The notes beneath the pieces are model-generated. The model had not been told where the DNA came from, searched no databases, and worked only from the letters and a program-made list of their open reading frames with translations. Shown here one piece after another: positions 20,526 through 29,776 of a DNA stretch of 64,000 bases. Numbering within the stretch: position 1 is the stretch's first letter; each line of letters starts with the position of its first letter. The stretch is from assembly GCF_000296215.2 (NCBI RefSeq), contig NZ_CP013949.1, positions 6,503,501 through 6,567,500 on the forward strand, in the 5' to 3' direction. The DNA comes from Bradyrhizobium sp. CCGE-LA001. Lineage in GTDB: Bacteria; Pseudomonadota; Alphaproteobacteria; Rhizobiales; Xanthobacteraceae. The translations under genes were made by a program, and so were the position numbers.

Positions 20526-21011
20526 TCAACGGATAGCCACAGTCAGAGTCGCGACTGTGGCCGCGAATACGATCTGAGAACTGACGCCCAGTTTCCAAGC
20601 CAACTTTTGCTTTGCGTGAATCGTTTCGTGAAAGCGTTGAAGTGAGACCAGTGGCTCTCGTGGAAAAATGCTATGCACGAACTGCAATGCATCGGGGACC
20701 ATTGCAGCTATGGCGCCGAGTTCAATAAGCCAGAACGAAGTAGTCGTAGCAAACAACCAATTCGCGAGTGCGAGGCCTGCGAAGGTGTCGACACCAACTC
20801 TCATAACATCGAATATTACGGTTCGGTTGAATTTGAGGCATCGATTGTCCGCGCGCTTCCCGATCGATATCGACCGGAGTTGATAGTCCCAGTGCGGTAT
20901 GGCGTCAATCGCAAAATGGCTCGCAAATCCTAGCACGGCCGCAAGTAACGGATCGGAAGGGAGTAAGCTAGCGATCGCACCGCCGACGATCGCATGTGTA
21001 CTCAAAATCAT
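20526..21011 (-). CDS. YdjM-like (DUF457-type) inner-membrane protein
   Basis: The 161-residue product opens with STHAIVGGAIASLLPSDPLLAAVLGFASHFAIDAIPHWDY, spread over two membrane helices with histidines and aspartates placed as in YdjM-type putative membrane-bound metal-dependent hydrolases. Two further helices follow (TFAGLALANWLF and FWLIELGAIAAMVPDAL), the latter again ending in a PDAL motif. The family is poorly characterised. The frame is intact and the gene stands alone on the minus strand between IS remnants. Confidence 0.65.
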   Translation of the reverse strand: MILSTHAIVGGAIASLLPSDPLLAAVLGFASHFAIDAIPHWDYQLRSISIGKRADNRCLKFNRTVIFDVMRVGVDTFAGLALANWLFATTTSFWLIELGAIAAMVPDALQFVHSIFPREPLVSLQRFHETIHAKQKLAWKLGVSSQIVFAATVATLTVAIR

Positions 21012-21296
21012 CGCGAAGCATCTCCGTTCAAGTTTCAGACAAGAGCGGTGGCCAACCCTCCCCCAGTTGTTTGAGTAAGCGAGGTGACCGACGGCGTCGG
21101 CGATCCTGAAGCGACGGCGACTTCGCCATGATCATTCGGAACGTCGCGCCTACCATCAGGGTCGTGCTAGAGAACGTGTGACCGACAGCCTGCCGCTCAT
21201 ATACCGCTAACGGGTTTGAAAGGTAAATGGCAGCCCCTTTGCTGTTGCGCCTGCTGCGCGCGTTCCTGATTTTCGCGCGTCTCGTTCAGCTTAGCT
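21012..21296. other. Short gene-free interval
   Basis: Nothing recognisable; a short spacer between the YdjM-like gene and the transposase fragment. Confidence 0.3.
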
Positions 21297-22040
21297 TTAG
21301 CCGCTGATCGGGCAGCGCGTTGATTGCCTCCCCTGTCGCGCAGCAGACGCTATTGCCCAGTCAAGGACCATTTTTTCGCACATTTGGGCCAGCAATGCGA
21401 GCGGATCAAGCGAGCGGTGGATCTCTCGCAGCCGGTGTTTGAATGCCTCGTCGAGGCTCGGGTGGAGCAACGCTCGGTCGTATGGCGTTTCCGGAGGAAC
21501 ATAACGCTTCACACTTTGGCAACTTCGCAGTGCTTCTCTTTCAGCTTAATGAAGGCTGGAAAAAATTGACGAGCAGCCGTGCCGCCGCAAAGGTGAGCTA
21601 ATAAGCGAGCGACATCAACGCCTTCAACCGCCCATAATCCACCAGGCGGAGAACAACAGCTCCGTTCTTTTGCTCCACGAATGCCTGATCGTTCTCCTTG
21701 TAGCGCCCTGGAACGAGTTACATTATTACGAGATCTGCACCATGACACGACAGTGTCATCCATGAGGGCGCTATCGTTGTCACAATTGGGCCGCGAACGG
21801 CCAGAGGATAGGTCTGCGCGCGTTCAAGGGCCTCGAAGCGGATGGCATTCGGTCCACCCGTTGCAACATCCACCATTTTTAGCATCTGAATGATTGCGCC
21901 GGATATGAACATGCCGCCATGCGCAACCAGGATCCGGCACAAGCGTCTTGATGGTCGCTGCCGCAATGGCGCCGAGCGCGATGAATGGTAATCAACCGAC
22001 GCATGTCCGTATCCGTCCGGTGAAGGCCGCCTTGCCGAAT
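21297..22040 (-). pseudogene. Integrase-core transposase (IS481/ISNCY-like), C-terminal half, decayed
   Basis: Minus-strand frames, joined by shifts, give the later part of an integrase-catalytic-core transposase: a MLKMVDVATG strand near 21870, DNDSALMDDTVVSWC near 21770, a decayed EQKNGAVV-type region near 21670, GGTAARQFFPAFIKLKEKH near 21560, and KRYVPPETPYDRALLHPS with LREIHRSLDPLALLAQ at the C-terminus. The 5' part is missing at the point where the IS66 element starts, so IS66 may have inserted into it. Confidence 0.65.
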
Positions 22041-22066
22041 GAGGCGTCTTGTTGAGTACTGTCCTT

Positions 22067-22477
22067 ATGGACAGTGATAGGCGCAGTGCCCAAGCCGAAC
22101 GGCTTGAGGTGGTGGACACAGGCCGGCGACGGCGCTGGTCCGAGGATGAGAAGCTCAAGATCGTCCTGGAGAGCTTGCAGTCGCCGCGTCAGGTCGCGGC
22201 AACGGCGCGGCGGTATGGCGTTTCGCGCTCATTGCTGCTGCGATGGCGACGCTCGTTTCGGCCTGAGCCGAAGGATGCCGCCGATCCACCTGGCTTCGTA
22301 CCCGCGATGGTGGTCGCGGAAGCAGGACCGACGCCCTGTCCAGTCGTGCCGGCCAGCAGCGGCGGATCGATCGAGATCGAGTTTGCGGCCGGGGCTAGGA
22401 TGCGGATCACGGGCGCGGTCGACGCGGCGACGCTGAAGGCCGCCGTGGCGGCGCTGGCAGATGGACGCCTACGGTGA
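22067..22477 (+). CDS. IS66 accessory protein TnpA
   Basis: The ATG at 22067 gives a 136-residue protein; an upstream in-frame start at 22049 would add six residues. It shows the helix-turn-helix of IS66 OrfA (RRRRWSEDEKLKIVLESL, then VAATARRYGVSRSLLLRWRR) and the C-terminal strand SIEIEFAAGARMRITGAVD, as in the decayed copy at 11400. It is required with TnpB for transposition in characterised IS66 elements. The frame is intact. Confidence 0.8.
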   Translation: MDSDRRSAQAERLEVVDTGRRRRWSEDEKLKIVLESLQSPRQVAATARRYGVSRSLLLRWRRSFRPEPKDAADPPGFVPAMVVAEAGPTPCPVVPASSGGSIEIEFAAGARMRITGAVDAATLKAAVAALADGRLR

Positions 22478-22821
22478 TCCCCATTGCGTCGGGCGTGCGG
22501 GTGTGGATTGCGACCGGCCACACTGATATGCGTCGCGGTATGAACTCGCTGGGCTTGCTGGTGCAGGAAGCCTTCAAGCGAGACCCGCACGGCGGCGACC
22601 TCTATGTGTTCCGTGGCAGGAGCGGCAAGCTGATCAAGATCCTTTGGCACGATGGACTGGGCATGTCGCTCTACGCCAAGCGGCTGGAGCGCGGCCGCTT
22701 CCTGTGGCCGTCGTCGGCTGACGGCGTGGTGACAATCACCCCAGCCCAGCTTGGCTACCTGCTGGAGGGCATCGACTGGCGGATGCCGCAACAGACCTGG
22801 CGACCACAGGCGGCTGGCTGA
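22474..22821 (+). CDS. IS66 accessory protein TnpB
   Basis: A complete 115-residue TnpB with the family hallmarks ATGHTDMRRGMNSLGLLVQE, IKILWHDGLGMSLYAKRLERG and ITPAQLGYLLEGIDWR. Its start codon overlaps the tnpA stop by four bases, indicating translational coupling. Confidence 0.85.
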   Translation: MIPIASGVRVWIATGHTDMRRGMNSLGLLVQEAFKRDPHGGDLYVFRGRSGKLIKILWHDGLGMSLYAKRLERGRFLWPSSADGVVTITPAQLGYLLEGIDWRMPQQTWRPQAAG

Positions 22822-22894
22822 TCGCTGGGATTTGAATCGGTGACAGGATCAGCGGTTCGGACAGAGATCGCGTCTTGTGATTCTCTGGTCGGCG

Positions 22895-24312
22895 ATGAGT
22901 ACCGCTGATTCTCTTCCCGACGATGTGACCACGCTGCAGGCGATGCTGCGCGCCGAGCGAGCGGCCCGGTTGGCCGCGGAGGCGGAAGCCCAGGCGGGGA
23001 CATTGCTGATTGAGAAGCTCAAGCTCACGATCAAGAAGCTCCGGCACGAACAGTTCGGACAGCCCTCCGAGCGAGGCGCATTGCTGGACCAGCTCGAGCT
23101 GCAGCTCGCCGACTTGGAGGAGAACGCGGCTCAAGCTGAGACGGCGGCGCAGATGGCAGCCGAGAAGATTGCGGTGCCATCGTTCGAGCGCCGCAAGCCA
23201 GCCCGCCGGCCCCTGCCGGAGCACTTGCTGCGGGAGCGCATTGTCTATCCGGTGCCGGCCACCTGCCCATGCTGCTGCGAAGTCGATTGCGCAAGCTTGG
23301 CGAGGACGTGTCCGAGACGCTGGAGCTTGTTCCGCTCCAGTGGAAGGTGATCCAGCACGTGCGCGAGAAGCTCGTCTGCCGGGCTGCAAAGCGATCACCC
23401 AGCCGCCAGCTCCCTCGCACCCGATTGCGCGCGGGCGTGCAGGGCCCAAGCTGCTGGCCCATGTCCTGTTCGCCAAGTACGGCCTGCACCTGCCGCTTCA
23501 TCGTCAGAGCGACGTCTACCACGTGAAGGGCATCGAGCTCGACGTATCGACGCTCGCGGACTAGGTAGGTGTCTGCGCGGCAACCTTGATGCCGCTGGTC
23601 AATGCGATCCGGAGCGACGTGTTCGCGGCCGAGCGCATCCATGCGGATGACACCACAGTGCCGGTCCTGGCCAAGGGCAAGACCCGAACCGGCCGGCTCT
23701 GGACCTACGTGCGCGACGACCGTCCGTTTGCCTCCCCAGATCCGCCGGCGGCCGTGTTCTTCTACTCGACCGATCGTGGCGGTGCGCATCCGGAGCAGCA
23801 TCTGGCGGGCTATGCCGGGCTGATGCAGGCCGACACCTACGCAGGCTTTGGCAGGCTCTACGAGGCCCATCGCAAGGGCGGCCGGATTATCGAGGCCGCG
23901 TGCTGGGCGCACGGCAGACGCAAGTTCTTTGATCTCGCGCGGCTCAGCAAGGCGCCGATCGCGGCCGAGGCGGTCAAGCGCACCGATGTTCTGTTTGCCA
24001 TTTAGCGCGAGATCAACGGTTTTGCTGCGCAGGAGCACTTGCGGGTGCGCCAGGAGCGTAGTCGCCCCCTGATCGTCGAGCTGAAGGAGTGGTTGCGCGA
24101 GCAGCGCGCCAAGCTGTCCAGGAACAACACACGACCAAAGCGATCAATTACTGCCTCAGCCGCTGGGATGCATTTAGCCGCTTCCTTGATGACGGACGGC
24201 TTTGCATGTCGAACAATGCTGCTGAGCGTGAGCTACGGCCGGTCGCCGTAGGGCGAAAAAATTGAACCTTCGCCGGGTCCGATGAGGGCGGCCGGCGTGC
24301 GGCTGCCATCTA
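22895..24312 (+). pseudogene. IS66 transposase TnpC, frameshifted and 3'-truncated
   Basis: The ATG at 22895 opens an N-terminal leucine-rich coiled coil (residues 10-90) and an LPEHL..ERIVYPVPATCPCC zinc region. A frameshift near 23270 then a second shift lead into QPPAPSHPIARGRAGPKLLAHVLFAKYG. A stop at 23562 interrupts the next stretch, which carries HADDTTVPVLAKGKTRTG (first catalytic Asp) and the QADTYAGF region. A further stop at 24003 and shifts near 24130 follow, and the gene ends at the IS3 junction near 24312. The element therefore lacks a working transposase. Confidence 0.85.
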
Positions 24313-24440
24313 CTTGTCTTTCCATTTTGTAGATGCTTTCATCCCTGACGCCGTGCTTCCGGCACAGATCGGCAGCCGAAACGCCGGCCTCGCGCTTCTT
24401 CATGATCCGCTTTTCCGTAAGCCGCAGCGATTCATGCGAC
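24313..24440 (-). pseudogene. IS3-family orfA fragment
   Basis: The minus strand encodes EKRIMKKREAGVSAADLCRKHGVRDESIYKMER, the helix-turn-helix of an IS3 OrfA, truncated at both ends. It abuts the broken IS66 tnpC directly, marking a recombination or insertion breakpoint. Confidence 0.65.
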
Positions 24441-24779
24441 CCTCACATGGGCCGAGTGAACTGATCTAAATCAAAAACAGTGCCAAAGTGAGATCTATCG
24501 TTCTATCGAGGAAGGACTCGCCGTCCGCAAGCGAAGGACCCGACACAAGGCTGTGTGTAGCCGGGCGCCGCCCGCGGTGGAGGCCAGCCGCTGATGCTGG
24601 ACTTTCTTCATGACCAGTTCGCCCACGGTCAGCGCTTTCGCATCTGGATGACGTCACCCTGGAATACCGAGAGATAATTCCGGATATGTCGATCTCAGGC
24701 CTCCGCGCCGCCGCGAAAAGACGGCGGTCGTCGAGCGAACGCCGTAGGCCAGAATGACCGTGTCCGAACATGCCACCGA

Positions 24780-24960
24780 GTTAACCTGCAATAGCATGCT
24801 CGCCAAGCAACGACGCCGCGATCCACTGGTGTTTCAGACAGGAAAGCCGATGCAGAACGGCATAATCGAGAGCGTGGGATGTGAGATGAACTGCTCAACG
24901 GAACTCCCTCTTCGATCTCGAGGACATCCGCTGCAACATCGCCCTGTTGGAGAGCCGACT
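24780..24960 (+). pseudogene. IS3-family orfB (integrase core) fragment
   Basis: A GKPMQNGIIESVG stretch matches the highly conserved PGKPMQNGFVESFNG motif before the last catalytic Glu of IS3 OrfB. Degraded traces of the following ELLNE and SLFDL-type segments are in the next frame. It is inverted relative to the orfA piece at 24313, so the two are not simply one element. Confidence 0.6.
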
Positions 24961-25074
24961 ACCATATACTGCCTCGCGCGTCGCGGAAATACCTTACCCT
25001 GGGCAGAATCGCGGGCGCATCAACTCCGATTATCAACGCTGGACGCCATCCCCTTTTGGAACCTCGAAAATTCG

Positions 25075-26988
25075 TCAGATGGCGATGAAAACTACAGCGA
25101 CGATCGAGGCGATTGCAAATGCGCTGATACGATCCCTCAATGCGAAGACAATTGGATCATCGTCCATTAGACGCCGTTGTGCCATCATGAGATTCCTCGC
25201 TGTCCAATAAAGAAGAATTGGACAGATAAGCCACAATGTTTTCGGATGTCGATAGAGTGTCTGCACATCGGGCGATGTGACATAGAGCGCAACGATCGTA
25301 ACGGCGTTCAAGCCAGCCGCGGCAGTTAGAGCGGCAATGACATTAAGGTCTCCGATCCTGTAGTCTCGATCTGAACACTCGCGAATGTTGCGGTCGACCC
25401 TGGCGGCTAGCTCAACGTAGCGTTTGATTAGTGCGAGAGAGGTGAAAATGAAGATGGAAAAGATGAAGAGCCATTGCGAAATTGGAATTTCAACTGCCAC
25501 CCCCCCTGCAACAATACGCATCGTGTAAAGCATTGCTAGCACAATGACGTCCACCAGCATCCGGCGCTTGAAATAGACAGAGTAGGCGATCGTTAGCAAA
25601 AAATAGCTAACCAATACGCCGACAAACTCAAGTGAGATTATAGTTGCCAACACCAGAGAAATTAGGAGGAGCGCCGGAATCATCAACAAGCCGGTCCGAA
25701 TTTGTAGAAGTCCACTCGCAAAAGGTCGTGCACACTTGCTAGGGTGTGCGCGATCAGATTTTAGATCGAGTAGATCGTTGAGGAAGTACACGGCCGACGC
25801 GCAGGCACAAAAGGCTACGAATGCGATCGCACCCGTGAAGATGTTAGGCAACGTGAGTTGATGCGCAGTTAGCGCTGGCACAAAAACGAGAAGATTCTTG
25901 ACGTATTGGTGCACGCGAAGGGCCTTCAACCACACCCGCATGTCCGGATTTCCGCAGTCTATCGCGACGTAGTCGCCCTTGAGCGCGATTAGCTTATTGC
26001 TCACCGCATTGGAAAGACCGACTCCATACGCTTTATCGGCAGCCTTCCACACGGCCAAATCTGCGGAGCCGTTGCCAATGTAATCAAATCCGTACTTGCC
26101 GAACGCCGCCGTGAGTATTTCGGCCTTTAAAGATCCCGACAGATTCGTTATTGCGTCAGACGCAAACCAACCATCGAAGATCCCCAGGTGATCTGCAATG
26201 GCATTTGCGTGCTTTGCATTGGCTGCCGTAGCAAGGTAAACTTTTCTGCCGCCTGCCTTGGCTGCCCGGATTAGATCCAAAACGCAGGCGTTGTACGGGA
26301 GAGTCGTATAATTTAGGTCGGACGACTGAGCAAGGTAATGCTTTATGGCCGCTTTGCCATTTCCCAGAGCCCCCACCGCGGCAAGGTTTGCATGAAATCC
26401 CAGAGATAGTACGTTGAAGAAGGACTCATATAGCACATCCGCCATCAGCAAAGATCCATCTAGATCTACTACTAAAGGCTTGTCGCGCGGAACGGCGGTA
26501 TCGTCGCTAATTTCAGCAACAGCGCCGGCCCACGAGCCCTCGCCGAGAACTTTCGGCAAAACATCATCGAGTTGCGTCGAAGTACCAATAAAGGCGATGT
26601 GGCCGTCACGGTCGACGACGAAGGATGTGGCATTCAAGCTAGAAGCGCTGGGCTTCATCCAAAGCTTTTTCATTTCACCTGTGTCGTCACACGCGATCCG
26701 ATAATTCAGCTTCGGAAACGTTTCGTTCAACCAAGCGGCCCGGCTACTTCTCGTCTCCTTCGGCGTTGAAGTTGGTTCGCAGGCTGCGATTCCAATGGCC
26801 TCAAGTCCTCTGTTTCGATATTTTTCTTGCAGCTGGATCAGATGGGGTATTGCTGCCACACAGCCTGCGCAAGTTGTCCAAAACTGGACGATGTACACCG
26901 TCCCTGATTGAAAGCTCGTCAGGGGCTGTCCTCGCAGCCAGCTTTCCACCTTGATCTGAGGAGCCGGGGACGCAGTGAGCAGCACCAT
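25075..26988 (-). CDS. Thioredoxin-like/HAD/UbiA fusion protein
   Basis: The ATG at 26988 has GGAGAG about nine bases upstream; a GTG at 27000 is the alternative. The 637-residue product has three parts. Residues 1-155 form a TlpA/redoxin-like domain with a CAGC active site (C40, C43) and a DRDGHIAFIG strand. Residues 165-330 form a HAD-type phosphatase-like domain opening with VVDLDGS, DxD at 175/177. Residues 345-637 form a polytopic UbiA-type prenyltransferase with NDLLDLKSD as the first Asp-rich motif, the branch that includes decaprenyl-phosphate phosphoribosyltransferase and Azorhizobium NoeC. HAD-UbiA fusions are familiar; the N-terminal redoxin is unusual. Likely role: transfer of phosphoribose or a similar group to polyprenyl phosphate, with dephosphorylation. 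The redox role is unknown. Confidence 0.8.
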   Translation of the reverse strand: MVLLTASPAPQIKVESWLRGQPLTSFQSGTVYIVQFWTTCAGCVAAIPHLIQLQEKYRNRGLEAIGIAACEPTSTPKETRSSRAAWLNETFPKLNYRIACDDTGEMKKLWMKPSASSLNATSFVVDRDGHIAFIGTSTQLDDVLPKVLGEGSWAGAVAEISDDTAVPRDKPLVVDLDGSLLMADVLYESFFNVLSLGFHANLAAVGALGNGKAAIKHYLAQSSDLNYTTLPYNACVLDLIRAAKAGGRKVYLATAANAKHANAIADHLGIFDGWFASDAITNLSGSLKAEILTAAFGKYGFDYIGNGSADLAVWKAADKAYGVGLSNAVSNKLIALKGDYVAIDCGNPDMRVWLKALRVHQYVKNLLVFVPALTAHQLTLPNIFTGAIAFVAFCACASAVYFLNDLLDLKSDRAHPSKCARPFASGLLQIRTGLLMIPALLLISLVLATIISLEFVGVLVSYFLLTIAYSVYFKRRMLVDVIVLAMLYTMRIVAGGVAVEIPISQWLFIFSIFIFTSLALIKRYVELAARVDRNIRECSDRDYRIGDLNVIAALTAAAGLNAVTIVALYVTSPDVQTLYRHPKTLWLICPILLYWTARNLMMAQRRLMDDDPIVFALRDRISAFAIASIVAVVFIAI

Positions 26989-27339
26989 GTTACTCTCCAC
27001 CGCTACTGGAAAGACTGGACAAGTTTTGAACGAGCTCCCTATTGCTCAGGAACGGCGCAAACGTCTTCAGTGGAACGAGAGTATCCCTCGTCTAACGTGT
27101 CTTCGTGTGCGCAAACTCGTTTCAATGTTGGTGCATTTCAATTGCAACGGCCGTGCCACGGCATTAGCGTGTATTAAGGAGCTGTTTGTGCTTCGACTCT
27201 CAACAGCGCCAAGACGGTTGTGTCTAGAATCTGACCGACTTTTATGCCTCTGTGAGAAACGGGACACGAGTCGCGTGCTCTGCGTCCCCAGAAGACCTCG
27301 GTTCCACTCCCCACCGACGGCGCGCCAATTGACGGCCCT
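26989..27339. other. Upstream region of the UbiA fusion gene
   Basis: No gene is recognised. It should contain the promoter of the minus-strand fusion gene at 26988, but no convincing -35/-10 pair was identified. Confidence 0.35.
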
Positions 27340-27510
27340 TGGCGTGCGAACGTACGTGGGCGTCGCCGATCACGACATCTTCACAGTTGCGTCTGACAAC
27401 AAGATCCAGCACCTCTAAGCGACTAGTCTCAATGTCGGTTATAACCCCAAGGACATGCTCCGCGTTCTGGATGCGCTACAAATTGACCAGCTTTCCCCTT
27501 TGCTAGCGGA
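27340..27510 (+). pseudogene. ahpC: Peroxiredoxin (AhpC) C-terminal fragment
   Basis: A plus-strand frame reads HDIFTVASDNKIQHL, a stop, then ATSLNVGYNPKDMLRVLDAL. This matches the end of rhizobial AhpC, where a FVIDPDNVIQHV strand is followed by NLNVGRNPKDVLRVLDALQ. The remainder of the gene, including the peroxidatic Cys region, is not visible. The resolving Cys segment is replaced by SPLL. Confidence 0.6.
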
Positions 27511-27599
27511 AACCCCGGCCGCTGCCGGAGCATCTGCCACGGCAGCGCATCGTCTAGTTGACACCTGCGATCTTCCGATGCTGTAGCGAGATATTGCGC

Positions 27600-27880
27600 A
27601 AAACCAGAGACGACGTGACCGAGACGCCGAAACTCGTTCAGCGCCAGTGAAAGTGATCGAGAAGCTCGTCTGCCGGGCTTGCGAAGCCGTCACCCAGCCG
27701 CCGGCCTCCTCGCATCCAATTGCTCGGTGCGGGGCCCGAGCTGCTGGCCCTTGTTCTGCTTGCCAAATGCGGCCTGTATTTGCCGCTCAATGCGCGCCGC
27801 CACCATCGGGCGGGTAGAAGAACATGGCTCCGGCGGATCGAGGCCGGCAAACGGACGGTTGTCGCGCATATGAGTTCAGC
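27600..27880 (+). pseudogene. IS66 tnpC fragment
   Basis: KVIEKLVCRACEAVTQPPASSHPIAR corresponds to the TnpC zinc-region exit seen intact in the copy at 23360-23440. Frameshifts follow, with traces of the next PSLLAL and TGRLW segments. Too short to assign an end. Confidence 0.6.
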
Positions 27881-28254
27881 GATCTCCCGAGACGGATAAT
27901 ACCTGAGAGAAGGGTGTGGTCAGCAGGGTCACCAGGTTACGCGGGTCGGCGTGCTGCCAATGCCGGCAGGCTGATTGCGTTCATTGCAGCCTGCTCTCTC
28001 ACTTGCCAGAATTGTCGCGCCTATTCCGATGCCGCAAGCCCTTCTTTGCAGGCGCACTCTGACGATGATCGGCTGCGCTTACACATTGTTGAGCTTGCCA
28101 GAGACGACGCTCATCTGCGGCAGAGTCCCAAAAGTTGTCGGCTGGCTGATCTCTTGGTTCTATTGTCGCAGTCAGCGAGGTCAAAATGATTCCTTGCCCA
28201 CTAGCAGGGCACGGCGCGTATCCACGGACTAACAGGCAAATACACCGACCCGAA
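27881..28254. other. Stretch without recognisable gene
   Basis: A 121-codon frame runs through here on the plus strand but its composition and lack of motifs suggest a shadow frame; nothing was assigned. Confidence 0.3.
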
Positions 28255-28480
28255 TGCTATGTGCCGGTGGAGACGATCAGGTCTGCAAATGGAGCGATCA
28301 AGAGCCGATGTGGCAGTGACTTGGTACCCCCTCATTCCTCAGGGGTGGACCCTTCCGTTTCGATCGTCCTATATTAGAGGTGCGCAGCTTGGCGCCGCAC
28401 GTGCAAAGTGTAGCGCAATACCCCTCGCTGCGCTCGTGGACTGCTTCGCCCCAAACTATGTCTGCCGATCGTCCAGCCAC
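28255..28480. repeat. Diverged dispersed repeat, copy 1
   Basis: This stretch aligns by eye, with gaps, to 51440..51660. Shared blocks include a CAAATGG..GAT.AAGAGCC segment, CCCCTCA followed by GGTGGAC, then TGCAAA..TG.AGCGCAA and CTGC.TTCG or TCGTGGACTG. Its origin is unknown; it lies immediately left of the IS21 end at 28490, so it may be IS-derived. Confidence 0.5.
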
Positions 28481-28567
28481 CCGGGTTGTTGTCGCGCGCC
28501 ATGGAAAATTGCCCCCTCGGCGTCACGAGGAATTGCCTCCTCCTAGGCTAGCCGAGGAGAGAAGCGA

Positions 28568-29775
28568 ATGAACGAGGAACGAATCACGGAAAGCTCGTCG
28601 TGGAGTGATCCACGGGAGCAGGTGATGAAGACGCCGGATGACGTGACGGGAGATGTTGCGCCTGAGGGACTGAAGCGGATTGCGCGGCAGCTGGCCCGCA
28701 GCCATCACACGGAGAATGACTACGTGGCGGCGGGCGGGATGAAGCCATACAAGCCGCCTGAGCGCCCGAAACAGCTCGATGGCCTTGAAGGTTGGCTGCG
28801 CGATAGGTTCATTCGGCATGACCGAGCAAGGCGTGGCGGTCAGCGGGCGAACGGTGCAGCGAGCCGTGCAGCCCTACCGCCAGGCGCTGAAGGCCGAAGC
28901 GCTGGCGACCACGCGGTTCGAGACGGCCCCGGGCCGGCAGCTACAGATCGACTTCGGCGAGCGTCTGGTCAAGATCGGCGGGGTGAAGGTCAAAGCCTTT
29001 GTGTTCGTGGCGACGCTCTGGCATTCGCGGCGGCCGCATGTGCGTGCGTTCCGGGCCGAGAAGCAAGAGCACTGGTTCGCTGGGCTCGAGAGCGCATTTA
29101 CGACCTACGGCGGCGGGCCGGAAAGTGCTGATGGAAATCCACGCGCGCTGGTCGTACGTTACGACATGGTGAGGGTGAGCCGGTCGGTTCAGTTTAATGA
29201 CAAGCTCATCGCGTTCGCGAAGCATTGGGGCTTCCGCCCTCGCGCCTGCGCGCCGTGTCGGGCGCGTAGTCGCGGGACATTCCTTCGCGAGCTGGGCGGC
29301 ATTTGAGGCGCATCTCGCCAAGTGTGAGCGTGTGGTGGCGAACGTGCGTATCCACAGCAGTGAGGCGCCGATCATCCACTTCGCGCGTGACAAGACACAC
29401 CGGTTAAGCCGCTCAGTGTCCAGCCCTCGTTCGGATCATTGCGCGAACTAACCAGGGTCGTCGGCAACGATTGCGCCATGGAGATCGACACGAACACTTA
29501 CTCAGTGCCGTGGCGCCTAATTGGAGCACCTAGCGGTAACGGTCGCGGCCCGCGAGGTGCGGATCCGCCATGGATTGCACCGGGTAGCCGTCCACAAGCA
29601 ATCGGTGGGGCGCCGGCTGCGGATCGTCGACCTCGTCCATCTGGATGGTGTTGCTGGGCACAACGGCGCAGTCCTTCGGCCGGAGATTGCGGCGGCGGGG
29701 GTGCCGGGTCGTCTCCACCGCCCTCGTTGTTGCGTCCTCCTGCCGAATACGAAGCCGTGATCGGCGGAAGCTTCT
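28568..29775 (+). pseudogene. IstA transposase, frameshifted
   Basis: The frame opens at 28568. After a shift near 28790 it continues GVAVSGRTVQRAVQPYR (recognition helix) and RFETAPGRQLQIDFGE with the first catalytic Asp, KAFVFVATLWHSRRPHVRAF, and after further shifts a HSFASWAAFEAHLAKCE stretch. The C-terminal part (TLTQ.. then REVRIRHGLHRVAVH) is also out of frame. It lies directly before istB. Confidence 0.75.
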
Positions 29776-29776
29776 G

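Larger units (their letters stand above)
22040..24312 (+). mobile_element. IS66-family element, 3' end replaced
   Basis: Three IS66 genes in the normal order: tnpA, tnpB overlapping it by four bases, and tnpC after a short gap. The right end is missing: the tnpC sequence breaks off abruptly near 24312 inside a conserved GGRRAAAIY region and continues directly into an IS3 fragment of the other strand. The left end lies just upstream of 22067; its exact terminus was not determined. Confidence 0.8.

Noticed and set aside
23031..24038. Minus-strand frame of 335 codons inside IS66
   Set aside because: It is antisense to the clearly recognisable tnpC sequence.
8250..27000. Nod boxes or NifA/RpoN promoters expected in a symbiosis island
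   Set aside because: No convincing match to either consensus was seen upstream of the genes examined.
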